Notes: generated by a model from the letters alone, not told the origin. Counted from the first letter of the stretch, positions 50,766-63,781 are shown. The stretch: DNA of 64,000 nt from Centropus unirufus (GCA_013397695.1 VYZI01000086.1:182176-246175), one strand, 5' to 3'. Program-made: numbers and translations.

Positions 50766-51330
50766 AATCATAGATTGGTTTGGGCTGGAAGGGACCTTAA
50801 AGATCATCCAGTTCCAACCCCTCTGCCATGGGTAGGGGCACCACACACCGGATGAAGTTGCTCAGAGCCTTATCCAGTGTAGCCTCGAACACCTCCAGGA
50901 ATGGGGCATCCACAACTTCTCTGGACAGCCTGTTCCAGTGACTCAGCTCCCTGAAAGTAAAAAATTTCTTCCTAATATCTCATCTAAATCTCCTCTTTTC
51001 CAGCTTAAAACCATTAGCCCTCATCCCATCACTGCACTCCCTGATAGAGTCCTTTTCCACCAGTCCTATAGGCCCCCTTTTTCCTGGTAGACCAGTATAA
51101 GGTCTTCCTGGAGCCTTCTCTTCTGTAGACTGAACAAACCCAACTCAAGCTGTCCTCATACAGAAGGTGATCCAGCCCTCTGATGGGTCTTTGGTGGCCT
51201 TCCTCTGGACCCACTCTAACATCCATTTCCTCCCTCTACTACAGAGTCCAGAACTGAATGCAGTCCTCCAGGTGAGGTCTCATGAGAGCATAGTAGAGTG
51301 GGAGAATCACATCCCTTGCCCTGCTGTTCA
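50766..51330 (-). repeat. CR1 LINE fragment, about 565 bp, 5'-truncated
   Basis: On the minus strand this is a well-preserved 3' end of a CR1 retrotransposon. From low to high coordinate the plus strand shows the tail (aatcatagattggtttgggc), ctggaagggaccttaaagat, tctgccatgggtaggggcac, the aaatttcttcctaatatct region, ataggccccctttttcctgg, and the tggacccactctaacatcc and ccaggtgaggtctcatgaga blocks. It is longer and closer to the family sequence than the 27.2-kb copy. The former ORF2 end carries frame breaks, so it is not active. The 5' truncation lies near 51330, within about 15 bases. Confidence 0.93.
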
Positions 51331-54300
51331 CGTGTAGTGGGAAGATGATCTGACAACTTTTAAGGCTCTCACTAGTGAAAATGTATAGTGATGGTAACAG
51401 CCAATCAATCATGGCGACTCAAGCGAGCATGGGAACAGAAATCTCAGGAAATTTAATATGAAGATTAAAACTTTTAATGTCAAAATTCCCAATGAGAGAC
51501 ATTTCTAGATTGTATATTTGTCACTAAATCCCCTAAAGTCAGTGAATGTGACAAGGAAAAGCAGTAGGACATGAGATTTTGTGTACCTGAGCTGTTAGGC
51601 CTGACATCAAGAGGGTGCACATCACCAAAAGATGCAACAATAACTAGAAAAAAGCCTTCCCAGAAGAAAGAGGCACCAACTGTACCTTTATGAAAGGCAC
51701 AGGCCTGTCACCTAGGGTCACAAAGGTATGTAATGGAAAAGACAAACCCTGTTCCTGTTACCACCTGCAATTGTTCACAGACCTGAAATTAAGGGACTAC
51801 AAGAGACATTGCAGAAGAGGACAGACAGCATAGGTCATAGCATACAAAACAAGAGAAGGCTTCATAACAGTGGAGGAGAGGAATATGGGCAGAAATGGTA
51901 CCAGGTCCTGTTTTCACCCTGAGGTAACATCACATACAGCAGGAAGTGGCCCAGTTCATCCACAAATCAACTATTTTGGCAGGATTTTATGACATGCCGA
52001 GGGACCAAGGGACACTCCAAACAAGGGCTCTGGCTGGGTGTGAAGGTGAAGACATCAGCCCTGGAGAGCTCAGAGCCCTCCTGCAAGGGGATGAGGAACC
52101 CAGAAAAGTGCTGTAGCCTGATGCAGTCTTGCTGGAGGCTCCAGCATGAACAGCAGGTGCCACAGCTGAGATGGTGTCTTGAAATAACCTTCCGGAGAGC
52201 TTTGAGAGCCAGAAACACTTCAGAGCATTATTGCAGGCTCAAGAGAGTCTTGCAGGAATGAAAGCATCCATTGATGATGTGCCATGAGGGGGCAGGGAGT
52301 GATCGGAATCCCAAATCAAGGAGGACATTGAGGCAGCCAAGAAGATACAGCCCAAACCTAAGCAGAGCCAGATGTCAATCCCAGACAATTTAATTATGTG
52401 TGGAGAAACTAACCACAAAGGCAGTAAAGCCTGCTGATTATAAGCAACAGTGAACAAGCTGAGAATGAAAGAGGTAAACAGAGAAATTTAGAAATCGCAA
52501 AGGAAGTTGAATTAGGTCAGTGTGCTCACACCCAGCGATGCAACCCGAACCGCTTACTAAAGAAATTATATTGTTGGATACAGAATAAGTGTGACAGCTA
52601 GGGCAGTGCATGTAGAAAAAGGGTAAGAACCAAGCATTTACCAACATCGCTCTTCACTATTTCCTACTCCTTCCCCTTCAACCACTACAATTGGGCTCAC
52701 ACTACAGGCCAAAACACAACTGTAAATAAATAATAGAACCTTGCCAAGCTACAGTCATGACTGTAAAACGTTCCGTGGTCTCTGATTCACATCTTCACAA
52801 GTGTCTATTTCATTAGAATGGCCTTGTTTTCATCTTAAACTGAAATCTTTCAAGAAGTGTGACATTTGTTAAGGAGCAGCATGGACTTCACACGCTTGGT
52901 GAAGCTAAGACAATGATCAAATGTCTCTGCTTTTGGAAAGCTGTTATACTGAAAAAAAAAAAGTAATTGAAAGAAAGTGACTTGTCCACAAGGAGAGTGA
53001 AAGAAAGGAGAGGTGGCATGTCACCCCAGGAATATAGGCTTGAGTAGCTGTGTCCTTTAGTGAGCTTCACAGGAGGCCCAAGGACACGGAATCAGTTTGG
53101 AAAATCATGCCAGGTCATGTAGATCACTGTGCAGTTTTTTGATGGTCATCCCCTCACTCTGCAGCATCTTACTAGAAATTGTTCCTAAACATTGCCATAG
53201 AAAAAGAAAAGGCAGGGAATAGCACCCTGCCAGGTGACTGTGAGTACCTTTGGAAGTACGTTGAAAGTTTGGAAGAAGAAAAATGTAAATTCAAAATAGC
53301 AGCCAGTGTGCCACCTGATGATTGTCAGTTTAACCTGATGAGATAAAGTCAAATGATTTGCAGAAAACAGAAGCCTTCCATGGATAGGATAGAGCTTGCT
53401 GTGCAAAAAGGGGAGAGCGGGGAAACATGGGTAATGAGGAAATATTGTAACCAGCAACAAATTCTCAAAGTAAAGGATGGTGTAATCAACACCTCTACAT
53501 ATGCCCAACATGAATATAAAAAAAAATAAGGGAATATTCATTACAAGTGTGAATACGGTATTTCCTAAGATGCTGAAAAGGAAAGCGTGGAAGGGGGATT
53601 GTGGGAAAGTGCTTTGCAAAGACTCCACTAACTGCCACTGAAATGGAGAGAAAACAGCCAAAAGTCTTGGGATGGACAGCAAAAAGAATTTCTTTGTCTA
53701 CCCTGAAAGCGGTCAAGTCTGGGCTCTTCACCTTGAGGCAGCTGACTGAGGGGATCAGATCCATGCTGCTTCTCATGGCATCTCAAGTACTCCTGCAATG
53801 TTCATGCTCAAGTACCCTAGTAAGGCTCCCAGGTAAAATGACTCATATTTCAAGCACAGGAGAGCTGGGGAGTTAACTAAACTATTTACAGACTTTTAAT
53901 GTAAAGCTGTGACTCCTGGATACCCACGGCTCTTTTAGATTCAGTCTGCTCTGGGTGGTTGGTAGCTGGGATTTTGTTATAGCGTGACTATCACAGTCCT
54001 TTCTAACCACCAAAGTCTGACTTCTGAAAGGGTCCCCACCTGTCTTCTGTCTTTAATTTACTAAGTTGTGCCATATCCCCATCTGACAATGGGCTGGAGT
54101 TTTGTTTTGTTTTCTCTCCTTGAGTTATTCAAAGAGGCACAGAGCTGGCTGAGTACATTAGGTCATTATATGTCTCCTAAAGTCATTGCTAGATTTGTTT
54201 GAATAGGGATATGAATAGGGATTAGCAAGACTAAGAATGCTTTCTTGAAATGAATGTAATGGCCTACAATTATCAAATGGTAGTTTTTTTCCATTATACT

Positions 54301-57300
54301 GATTTGCAGTTAAGGAACTTTGATGTTGTTTTTTTTTACTACAGTATGAAGAAAGCAGTGAACTACTGCTGCTGTGAAAACCAACAGTTTTAGAATGCCA
54401 TTTACGACTGTGACACCACAGATGTACAAATCCCATTGAAATTTAGTGAAAATTGGACTCTCACCCCTGTAAATTGCTTGAAAATCTAATTTATAGAACT
54501 TCCAGAAGTAGCTTTACACACAATTAGTATTTCCTATCAAACATTCTTCATACAATTTAATATATAGTTATTAAAAAATAAATAAATAAAAATTGGAAAA
54601 GCAGTCCTGACACAGCATTACTGACATTGGAAAGTGTTTCATCCCTTATGGAAAGTGCTTGAGCCCTTTCCTGTCTGTTTTTTGTCACTCTGAAGTCCTC
54701 CACTACAGTTTAGCTACCTGCGGTGCTTGCATAACAAAATAGAGATGGAAACCCCAGTCTAGTTTATCCTTCTGGTTTATCTCAATTCCACCTCCAGCTA
54801 CATCCATGCTTTTATCCTGTGTCCTTCCAGAAGAATAACAGAGCTCTCCAGCTATAAGGAGCTTTAAAGAAGCCATCCAAGTTTCCCTTATCAGAAGGGA
54901 ATATGTGGAGGGAACTCTGAGTAGTCAGGATCCTTTGCACATTGCTCCATCACCATCATGCTCAGAGTATCACAGCTGGCATTAACAGCAGCAGCTGGTG
55001 TAGGATTACTGTATCTGAGGTTGATCCAGCATCTCCTAGCTGTCCTTGTGTCTGACTCAGGGAGACGGACATGGGTTACGTTATTAACTTGCTTTCATAT
55101 GAACCCCAAGAAAGCTAAAGAAGAGCCTCTCCTTTCTCCCTCTTGTAGACTTTACCCAGGGGTTGACCTGTATACAAGCCCGTTAATGCTATTTATTTCA
55201 GTCTTTAGGTGTGCTTGACATTGACCCTTTGAGACAGAACAGGTCAGTGAGCAAGTGCTGACTGCATGCACCCCCTTTACACTTGCTGGCGTATTGGTAA
55301 GCTAATGTAGCCGCTAATATCTTGTTTCTGCAGTGGCATTATCTGCGTGTTTGCAGACAAGACTGAAGCTGGGCTGCCAGAAAGGAATGCTTAATTATTT
55401 GCTTCCTGTCTCCTGCACAAGGTTCTGCATGAAAACCGTAGGATTTTATTCTTCTTGCTGGAGGGAACAGGATGGGGGAAAATGAAGTCCTTAAAAACCC
55501 TTTTCTTTCCCAATCATGCTGTGTCTGTCCAAATTATTTAGTCATTCTCTGTGCACGCTCACTGGGAGACAAATAGCAACAATAACAACAGCAATAATAA
55601 TACTTTAATGAAATACTGTAAAGGCAATCTAATTAGTATGTGTTACAGTACCCTTTCTATGTGTTTGCTAAACTGCAGATGAAGCAGTCCTGTCTGTGTG
55701 CTGATGGCAGGTGTGTAATGAGAGCTCACACTCCTCTCAACATATAACTACCACCAGCTTTAGAATCTGTAAGGAGTAATATATAAAGCATCGAGTAATT
55801 TTTTTCTCTCTGTCTTTTGTATATATATATGTTGTCTTGTATATATATCCTCATATATGTGCAGACTTCATAGATATTTCTGTAAGAATGCAAACCAATA
55901 TTTTCCATCCTGCCCCAAATGTTCTGAATTGGAGCTTGATGGCAATACTTCCAAAGGCTTTCTGGTGGCCTCTTCTCTGTCTTTGAACACGTCTTTGGCA
56001 CTCAAGTCCTCGGTAGAGGGACATTTACAATTATATCTGGGTCTGAGGCATTATCTAGTGTGTGCTCTGTAACTTTTAAGATCTGTGCAATCGCACACCA
56101 CCGCATATCTCATAAAATCAGCTCAGCTGTGCTTATGCATTCACAGAAGAACTACAACCCACACTCAGCTTCTTGTATTGATGGGAGATTGGCTTTGGGG
56201 TGTCTCATGTACAATGATCCTCACAGTTGGCCTGGCCTAGCCAAGAAAATACCAGATTAGATGTCTATCATTCAAGTTGTTGTTTCCTTCCTTTGATACA
56301 AAAGAAACCGTGATATTTTATGTTGGAGCAGATATCTATCTGAATGGCTTTGTCAGAATTTCCTCACCCTCTACTGATGTGCAGTGTGTTACAACCTATG
56401 TGATTGCTTTTGTCCAATTCAAGGAGGGACTGGACTTCAGAAAGACTGCAAAAATGTAGTGTATTTTGAGAAAATTACTCTAAAATCAGAAAAAGAAGCA
56501 TGAAAAGGCCTTTGACATGTAAGCTATTACATAAAAGGTCGACTGTTATTGTTATTACTTTATTAGTCATCATTGTTGATAATAATGAAAACACCTCAAA
56601 AAGGTCATCCTTTCTGCTGAGGTTCTACCCCTTTTTGAAGGATAAAGTTTTCATCCCTCCAACTCCGTGTTGATTACCTTCAAGTTTGCTAAGGAAGCGA
56701 TACTAATTCCATCCACTGGTTGATTTTCAGTCCAGGTAACTTCAACAGCTTTCAAACTCACTGGCCTATTTAACCAAATGTGACAGAGGGCCAAAGGGTG
56801 TCCAAAGGCAGAAATCTCCTGTGGGTTGCGTGAAAGTAGGAAGGTGGATGGAAAAGACCTTATTAACATTCCTAGCTGAGGAAAAGTGTACAATGTGAGC
56901 AGAACTACTGTTGTGCAGTACAAAGTCCTCTTAGGTGCTCAGCCTTAAGCTATGAATCTGTAGTAAACTGATCCAGTGGTCTCACTGGATCTTGTCTTCA
57001 AACACTTCTTTGTTATTCTCTCTTGATAGTGAATCAAATGACCTCCTAAGTAAAGATTTGAATTGTAGATGACAGCATAGCCTGTGCTAGCACGTAAAAT
57101 TAAACTTTGCTATTATTCACAGCTCACCAAACCTACAGGGTGTGGTATGGCTTTATTTGAATGCTGTCAGGTTTTCCTTGGGGTGGCACGGCTCTTGCCC
57201 TGATGGTCTGTGCAGCAGCAGAGGTGTTCTGAACACAACTCATTGTTTATTATCGTTGTTTTCACTCTTTCTTGCTACCTTTCAGTACACAGCTCAGATC

Positions 57301-58019
57301 AGTCTATTTTTTGCTTTGCCCCACTCTCATCTGCTTTTTAAAGTGCTTGGCATGTGGTTTATGTTCTTCTTTACCCAAGCAGAGCTGGCTCCCCCGATGG
57401 CAAGTTCCTGTGCCTGTGAAGACAGATGTGTGGATCCAAACGTGGGAGGATAATTTACATAACAGAACTACAAATTATTTCTTAAGCTCCTCTGGAAATT
57501 TGTTACCAACGAAAGAGAATTTTTCCTAAGGAAATGGTATTCAAAGCTGAAATCTGCCCTCCCCCATGCTTCCCCCCCTCCCAGCCTAACATCAGTTCAT
57601 GAAGCATGAGACTTTCTAGTTCTACATCCTCGGAACTGATTGTGGGGCAGCAAAACTAACCTATCTCTCCATTTTGAAGGTGACTAGAATTTGCTGAATT
57701 TAAACTTAAAACAAAAAGCTTCTGCAAATATTAATTTGTATTTATAGGAAATTAGGTTAGGCTGCATTGCAGACATTTTTTCATATCTGGTCATAGTCTT
57801 GGAAATGTCACAGCCCCAAAGCCTGTAGACACAACACACTCTAAATGAACAGGGGGGAATGATTTCAGAAAGTAAATCATAAAGTCACACAAGTGAGTAA
57901 CCCCTGCGTGTCTTGCCCAAAAGGCTTAGTACAGCGTTTCCGTACTTCCAGTCAACCAGCTAAAATCCCTTTGACTCCAAGGCTCCCCCAGTAAACTGCT
58001 TGCATATCCTTTAAGGATG
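51331..58019. other. intergenic region, right of CR1 (no supported gene)
   Basis: These 6.7 kb are A/T-rich and carry scattered short open frames of no recognisable type. The longest is 165 codons on the minus strand at 53185-53682. It is hydrophobic and Phe-rich because the plus strand is rich in A, not because it is a membrane protein. A TA-dinucleotide stretch lies at 55820-55848. The A/G-rich tract at about 51400-53900 could hide an old degraded transposon, but I cannot name one. Confidence 0.65.
55820..55848. repeat. TA dinucleotide stretches
   Basis: Two short (TA)n runs (55820-55830 and 55840-55848) are separated by gttgtcttg. The gtcttttgtata / gtcttgtata flanks suggest a local duplication. 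Confidence 0.75.
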
Positions 58020-58340
58020 CCCTTGCTTTGCTGGAATTATTCACCAAATAATTTAGAAGAATGAATAAACGTGAGAAAATCATGACCTACTCATGGACAA
58101 TTACCAGAGGAGGGGGAGGGCTCGCAAAATTGATCGGGTTCATTACTCACTGTCACCGAAAGCAATTCACCTGGCTCAGCTCCCAGGCCTCGCTGTGTAA
58201 ATCACATCACTCGCCACCGAAAGGAGCCTCATTTGCCAAACCAGCTGAGCGGTGGCAGCAGCGCTCAGCTAATGGCTTCGTCTCCATCGCAATTCCAGCC
58301 CGAAATCAGGAGAGCCGGATGACACTAAATATCTACTTTT
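58020..58340. promoter_or_regulatory. candidate enhancer / conserved non-coding block beside CpG island
   Basis: About 320 bases keep more CpG than the flanking DNA (tcgcca, accgaaa, gcgctcagc, ttcgtctccatcgc, agccgga). They are dense in motif-like words: attcaccaaataattt, a CACCTG E-box in attcacctgg, gagcggtggcagcagcg, caccgaaa twice and aaatatctacttttaag. There is no convincing open frame and no repeat family. CpG retained outside a promoter in a 25-kb gene-poor stretch suggests constraint or an unmethylated regulatory state. This is inference from composition. Confidence 0.35.
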
Positions 58341-58507
58341 AAGCGATAGCTAGTGGGAAGGGTTTCCCAGTGATCCGCCGACAGCCCGTGCAGCCACCAG
58401 CGATTTATCCCCTTCCCGCTGCTACCGACGCAACCAAAATATCTCCTCTTTGAGCTAGGACCACCCAGCCGTTAGGACACAGAAAATATTGATAGGAATT
58501 AATTATT

Positions 58508-58534
58508 AAAAAAAAAAAAAGCAAAAAAAAAAAA
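58508..58534. repeat. poly(A) runs A13-GC-A12
   Basis: Two adenine runs are separated by GC. They mark the left edge of the CpG-rich block. There is no upstream SINE- or LINE-like body that would make this a retroposon tail. Confidence 0.9.
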
Positions 58535-58539
58535 GCTGA

Positions 58540-58870
58540 AGTCGCTGTGATTCTAGCCGGGCCAGAAAAGCGGATTTCTGTGAGAGAACGCGGGAGGGGG
58601 GCGATGCGCTCTTGCAATCTGGACCCGCGGCACTAGATGGCAAAACAGCGCCAGTTTTGGCAGCGCATCCCGAGCTCCCGGCCCCTCCCGGCTTCCCAAA
58701 GCGGCTCCAGGCGGGCAGAGCCTGCCGCTGGGCATCCTGCGGCGGGGGGGAGGCTGTGCATCCTCTTCCCTGCTGCCTCGCGTCCCTCCCGCCTTCCCAG
58801 CACGGGACTCACCGGCGACCGCAGACATCGCACCTTAAAAATAGGCTCTTCAACACCGTAAACTGAGGAG
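58540..58870. promoter_or_regulatory. CpG island, isolated
   Basis: By hand count bases 58561-58860 contain about 26 CpG dinucleotides in 300 bases, with roughly 60 percent G+C. The observed/expected ratio is near 0.8, which meets the usual CpG-island criteria. It includes GC-box-like ggcggggggg and cccgccttccc, a MEF2-type ttaaaaatag at its right side and, on the minus strand, a strong donor-like sequence (cgccg|gtgagt, donor ending at plus position 58812). In vertebrates such islands are usually promoters. Here there is no coding exon, so the likely roles are promoter of a non-coding RNA, an unrecognised alternative first exon, or a CpG-rich enhancer. The minus-strand direction is only a suggestion from the donor. 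Confidence 0.6.
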
Positions 58871-59379
58871 ACCATGAAGGCCGGTAGGGATGTAAAGGTG
58901 GCTGTATTTTTTCTTATTCCTGTTTGAGGCACTGGATGTTTGCCCTGCGGTTGCCCTCAGGAGCTCCAGATCCCCTGCAAGACAAACAGTCCTCACTCCC
59001 AAAAAGAGATTACCCAGCAACTGGGTGGAAAAACTTGTCTCATCTCCTCATTGAACAAAAAGAGATTTACATCTAATAGTCCCCCAGGGAAACACCTCTC
59101 CTTTCAATTTTATGCCAGTCTATGCATTGCCTGTTTTCCTATGTGAGGGAAGCTACCACCTATGCAGTTAAGCTGCAAGGCATCTTTATTAGGAGTCTGA
59201 TCTCCTGTTCCTTGGGTGCAGATAATACCTGTTTATGGTAAAAGGAGTTACAGAGAAAAAGTTGGGATGCCTAGGATCCAATTTTGAATCAAATAACTAA
59301 AATCTAGGCTTAAGTCAATGTAAACACTGATCTGTAAGCACTAGCAGGCAAATAAATTGTATTTATAGTTTTGTTTTTG

Positions 59380-59393
59380 TTTTTTTTTTTTTT
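59380..59393. repeat. poly(T) run
   Basis: A 14-base T run preceded by ttttgtttttg. Low-complexity sequence without an attached transposon body that I can recognise. Confidence 0.9.
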
Positions 59394-62300
59394 GTAAGGG
59401 ACTTAAGGTTATGATCACGTCAATAAATTCCTCCTTCTAACTACAATACTGTTGTTTATCCCATTTTTAGGAGTAACATCTGCTCCTACACCACATCTAA
59501 GTTAAAAAACCAATTTAACTTGGAGACTGCAACTTTTACACTTTCTTCTCAAGGCAATAGCCAAACTACTCAGTTCTTTTAATAGTTGGGAACTCAAGAG
59601 AGCTGGTGGCACAAGCACTCCTCCTCTCCTCTGCAGCTGCAAGACAACGTGTGTGTAAGGCTCTGGATGCTAATGGTCATGATGTGACACCCTTGGAGAT
59701 GTCATATGTGTGATCCCTTTTCTTTGGAGCAGGTGAGCCTATACTGCTGAAGCTTGACTTCCAAAATGGAGCTTTCACTGAAAAATTTTTTTAGGAAGCT
59801 TTCAGCTATGTCCCTCCCTTTAATTTTTCTCTCTGTTCTCACAATATTCTTTCCTTCCCTTCTCTCCTGCCTTCAATTGAGATGATGGTCAGACAGTCCC
59901 AAAATTACTTTCCCTTAGGAAGCTCAGCACAACTGTTCATCAAATGATGGTGCCAAATAGATTCCCATAAAACTTTTCACTTGGGGATAAAAAGGCAACA
60001 GTAAGCCTGAGTAAGCAGCGCACACAGGGTAACCAAAGGCTGTTTTCTCTTCAGAGTTGAAAGGAGTCATGACAGTTGCCAAGTCCAGATAATTTCTACC
60101 TTCAGGACAGGACAGGGCTAACATGAAAAAAATCCTGCTTTCTGCTTCTGTGCGCTTATGGCAAGTAAGATGTATTATGCTCATCCTTGGCTATTTAAAT
60201 AACACTGTCTCACTCTGTATAAAACAACTTGTAATATGAATGAAAAAAACCCAGCTATGGATCGTGAAGCAAGTGGGAATGGATAATCAATTTTTATCAC
60301 TAATATTGTATGTAAGACCAATAACTCTGAATGAGTTATGGAAGTCCCTGCTCTGAGCAGATGTGTCTCCTTTCCAAGCAGTCTCATTTTAGCCCAGCCT
60401 TAATAACAGAAAAAGTGTTGAGTCAAACACATTAAAGCAAAGCAAACATTTATTTTCATTGTCCATCATATTTCCTTTCAAAATGTAGGAATGTGAAATT
60501 CTCACAGGTGGGCTGGCCATGGGAGGCACAATAACCATGGACTAGAAAAGCCTTTCAGCTTTACAAACATGAGTCGCAATCAAGCTTAAATAAGTGACAG
60601 GTGAAATGGGGCTATTGATTTCAATCTAGTCCTGTTTGGCTACAGCAAAAAACTCAACACAACAGTGTCTTAGCACTTAAAGGGATGCCATCAGCTAAAA
60701 GATAATGCTTCTACTGGAGAACATTTGCAGTGTTATTTATACCAGTTGAAATTACTGGAATCGTTGAGATTACTAGGGCTGAAAGGCATCAGAGAGTAAA
60801 TTTACTTTCCCTCACTTGGGGAGGTGTGTTTACTTTGTACATTTAGCAGTGCTCTCTGCCAGACGTGTCCCAAATCTCCTTTCCAGTTCCACAGTGGAGC
60901 AGACACAATGTATGTGTGCAGGTCAGGGTAGGAAACGTATTTTCCTTGAAACCGATCTGTCAAAGAAAAAGATTCACTTGGACACAAAAATCCTGCTATG
61001 ACCAGGTAAAGTCATCATCATGCTCTTTACAAGGCAAGGAGGAAGGCCTACCTGATTTTCCTTTCAGCCTGTGCACACATCTGGCCAGCAGCCCACCTGG
61101 AAATCCACTTAGAAGCATTGGTTACCAGACCTGCAGCAACATGCAGTGAATAGTGACGGTGGAGGAGGAGAGTGTTGCCCTCCAGTTACATTACCTTTGG
61201 CAGGTTCATCTCTGGGGGATTTACAATGCAAGCAGTGATAAATTAGGACCCAAGTCATGATGCCTGTGTAGGACAATATGATCTTTTTCTGCCTTACTGT
61301 TCCCATGAGTAATTTTGTGTTATTCCAATTAGACTTTTGGTTAAGGTCTGGTACATACGTGCTAGTCAAGGATACTTTTCATGAGGCACTGGGACAGAGA
61401 GAAGAGAGAGCTTTACACTAAAGGAAATACAACGGTTAGGCTGTAAAACCAACCATGAGGCAGCACAGTCAGGTGTCCTGCCTGAAATTCTTTGTAACTT
61501 CATTTTGAAAAAAACCCTAGTAGAGAGAGGGCACATCGAGAGCATGGGGTGGAGAGTGTGGTGCAGATATCCCTGAGCTAGTCCCAGGCAAGCTGGCACC
61601 CCTGTGCAGTGGAGTGCAGCATCACAGAGACACAAGCACACACCTGGAAAGCAGTCAAACCCTTCTAGCACAGCACTTAGTACCATCCTTACACCGAGGC
61701 AGAGCTCCACACCAATGCAGCTGGGCTGCTCTCCATTACTGTGACATGCCAAGTCCAACCAGGCATGTCCTGCAGGTCCTGATCCTGCAAGAAGGCCCCT
61801 ACAGGTCCTTGAAGCAAATACACTGTCCAAGGTTGTTTTTCCTTGCGGTCGAAAGTACATAGTCTTGCCTGAGCAGTAGCAAGGATAGTGAGGTGTGCCT
61901 ACAACTCCACGGTGAACTTCCAAGACCAGATCTTAAGTATTCTATTCCAAAAGATGCCAGCATGCACCATCAGAACATGATTTTAAACACTTCGGCGCTC
62001 TTTTGGATGCATGTCAAGTCTATGGGGCTTAGGAATAAGCACAGGGAGCTCTATGTAAAGCCTCACCTGCACTGTGACTTCTTAATGCCTGAGGTTAGTG
62101 AGGACTTAGGACCACAGCAGGAGTTAGAGTCGGGGTTAAAATACAAGAGTTTCTTGCTCCCATACTGCTCTTTTATCTTTCCCATGTGGCTCCCAGTGTG
62201 CCTTTCCTGCTGCTGCTGGTTTAAAGACACAGCGGAACTCAATGAAAGGCTGCGTGGCTACCCTCTCAGTTTCCTTATACTGAGGTATTTGCGTCAGAAG

Positions 62301-63758
62301 TTTGGCATCACCAAAGATAATTTTGAATAATTTTCATAGTTCTAGGTTAATAAACTGAATGCCTTCATAAAGGAACCAAAATATGCAGTGCTTCAGTTGC
62401 TACACTGGACCTTTTTCTTAGCCATGCATGTAACATGTGCAGTTCAGAATGATTCTTAATAGCCCTACATTTCCAGATCCACATTTTTAATTAAAAAGCA
62501 TTCTCTTGTTTTTGTTTTTAAATGGGCAAGCAGTGCTGTTTAAATTTCATAGACCTTCACCACTGTAACATCTCAAACCTGGTAGCTGCAAAGCTCCACT
62601 CTTGCTGCAGAGCAGAAAATATCAGTGAATAGTGAAAGAGCATAACTTACAGTAACCTCTCTGTGCAAGTACGTTTTTTAATAAATTTCATGTAAAAACA
62701 TCATATACATTCAAAGTCTCTTCATAGCGACCCAGCTTCAACTTTGCCTGAAGATCATGTTCATCCCTTATTTAGGAAGACTGTCAGTCTAAGGATGGAA
62801 ATAGAGTGAAACTCACCTCAAGCCTGGAAGAACTAGGATGAGTATAAAAAAATTGCTGGTAGTACTGTCTCCAATGTAGTATGGAGTAGTGGTGTGTAGC
62901 GTGAACTGTCTTACACGTAAGAATGTTGGATTCCTAATGCTGTTCTGAAAGTAACCCTAAAACACATGCAGTAATCTGTTGATATGTTGATATATATCCC
63001 TACAGTTTCCTGGATGCTGTGGGAAGAAGTCAAATACCCATTGATGAAAGAGATGCCTTTCAGGGGCTGCAACTGCTGATACCTATCTGTCTCTTTTGTG
63101 AAATCACAGTTTACTCTAGATAAGGAGAGGAATGTTGCTTCGGATTTTTACTAAGTTTCCTTAGGTGTGACCCAGGCATCATGAATACAAGGCGACTGCT
63201 GATTTACCTTTCACTTGGAAGCTGAAGAGGAGCTGGCTTTTGTTCCGAACCCTGCTCAGCCCTTCACCCCATGGTAGTGTCGGGGAGTCTGGCAGCTCAT
63301 CTTCCCGCTCCCATTTCTTCCTGGAGGCACCACATTATATATCCCTCACAAGCCTGACCACAGCTTTCAGAAACGTCCAATAAATCAACAGTTAAAAGGG
63401 AAGAGTAGACATGGGGAGCAGGTGCTTATTATCTGTGCATCTCTGGAGAAGAATAACCCACAGTGTATTTCCATGCCCATTTGAAATGGAATATGACCAT
63501 GACCCTGCAAGTGGCTCTGCTTGAATTGTTCCTGGCATCATGTTTTACTCCTAATATTTTCATTGTCTGCCTCCATCAGTTTTACCTCCCACTGTAGCAT
63601 TAATTTTGTATGTGAATATGGAGGCTGTGCTTTAAATAATACAGCATATGCTTTTTATTTGCCATGTAGAATAATATTTTTTTGGCTGATTTATGTTCCA
63701 CCTGGACAAAATTATTTTTTATGATGGGTTTATTTCATTTGCTCCCACATCCCCAAAT

Positions 63759-63781
63759 GGGGGAGGGGGGGAGAGAGGGGG
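63759..63781 (+). repeat. G-rich tract, possible G-quadruplex
   Basis: G-runs of 5, 7 and 5 are separated by a and agaga. If the 7-run splits, four G3 tracts are available, so a quadruplex is possible on the plus strand. No neighbouring gene explains it. Confidence 0.7.

Noticed and set aside
53185..53682. 165-codon hydrophobic, Phe-rich open frame, minus strand
   Set aside because: The hydrophobicity comes from A-rich plus-strand sequence read as T-rich codons. There is no helix pattern, domain or start context typical of a real membrane protein.
58855..58890. Plus-strand mini coding start (atgaaggccg followed by gtaggg) at the edge of the CpG island
   Set aside because: It could be a tiny first coding exon, but the donor is mediocre, only three codons would be encoded, and nothing downstream offers a matching exon.
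61366..61923. 185-codon open frame, minus strand
   Set aside because: It is Cys/Leu-rich with no domain I recognise. I considered a retroviral LTR or gene remnant but found no primer-binding site, paired LTR ends or polyprotein motifs.
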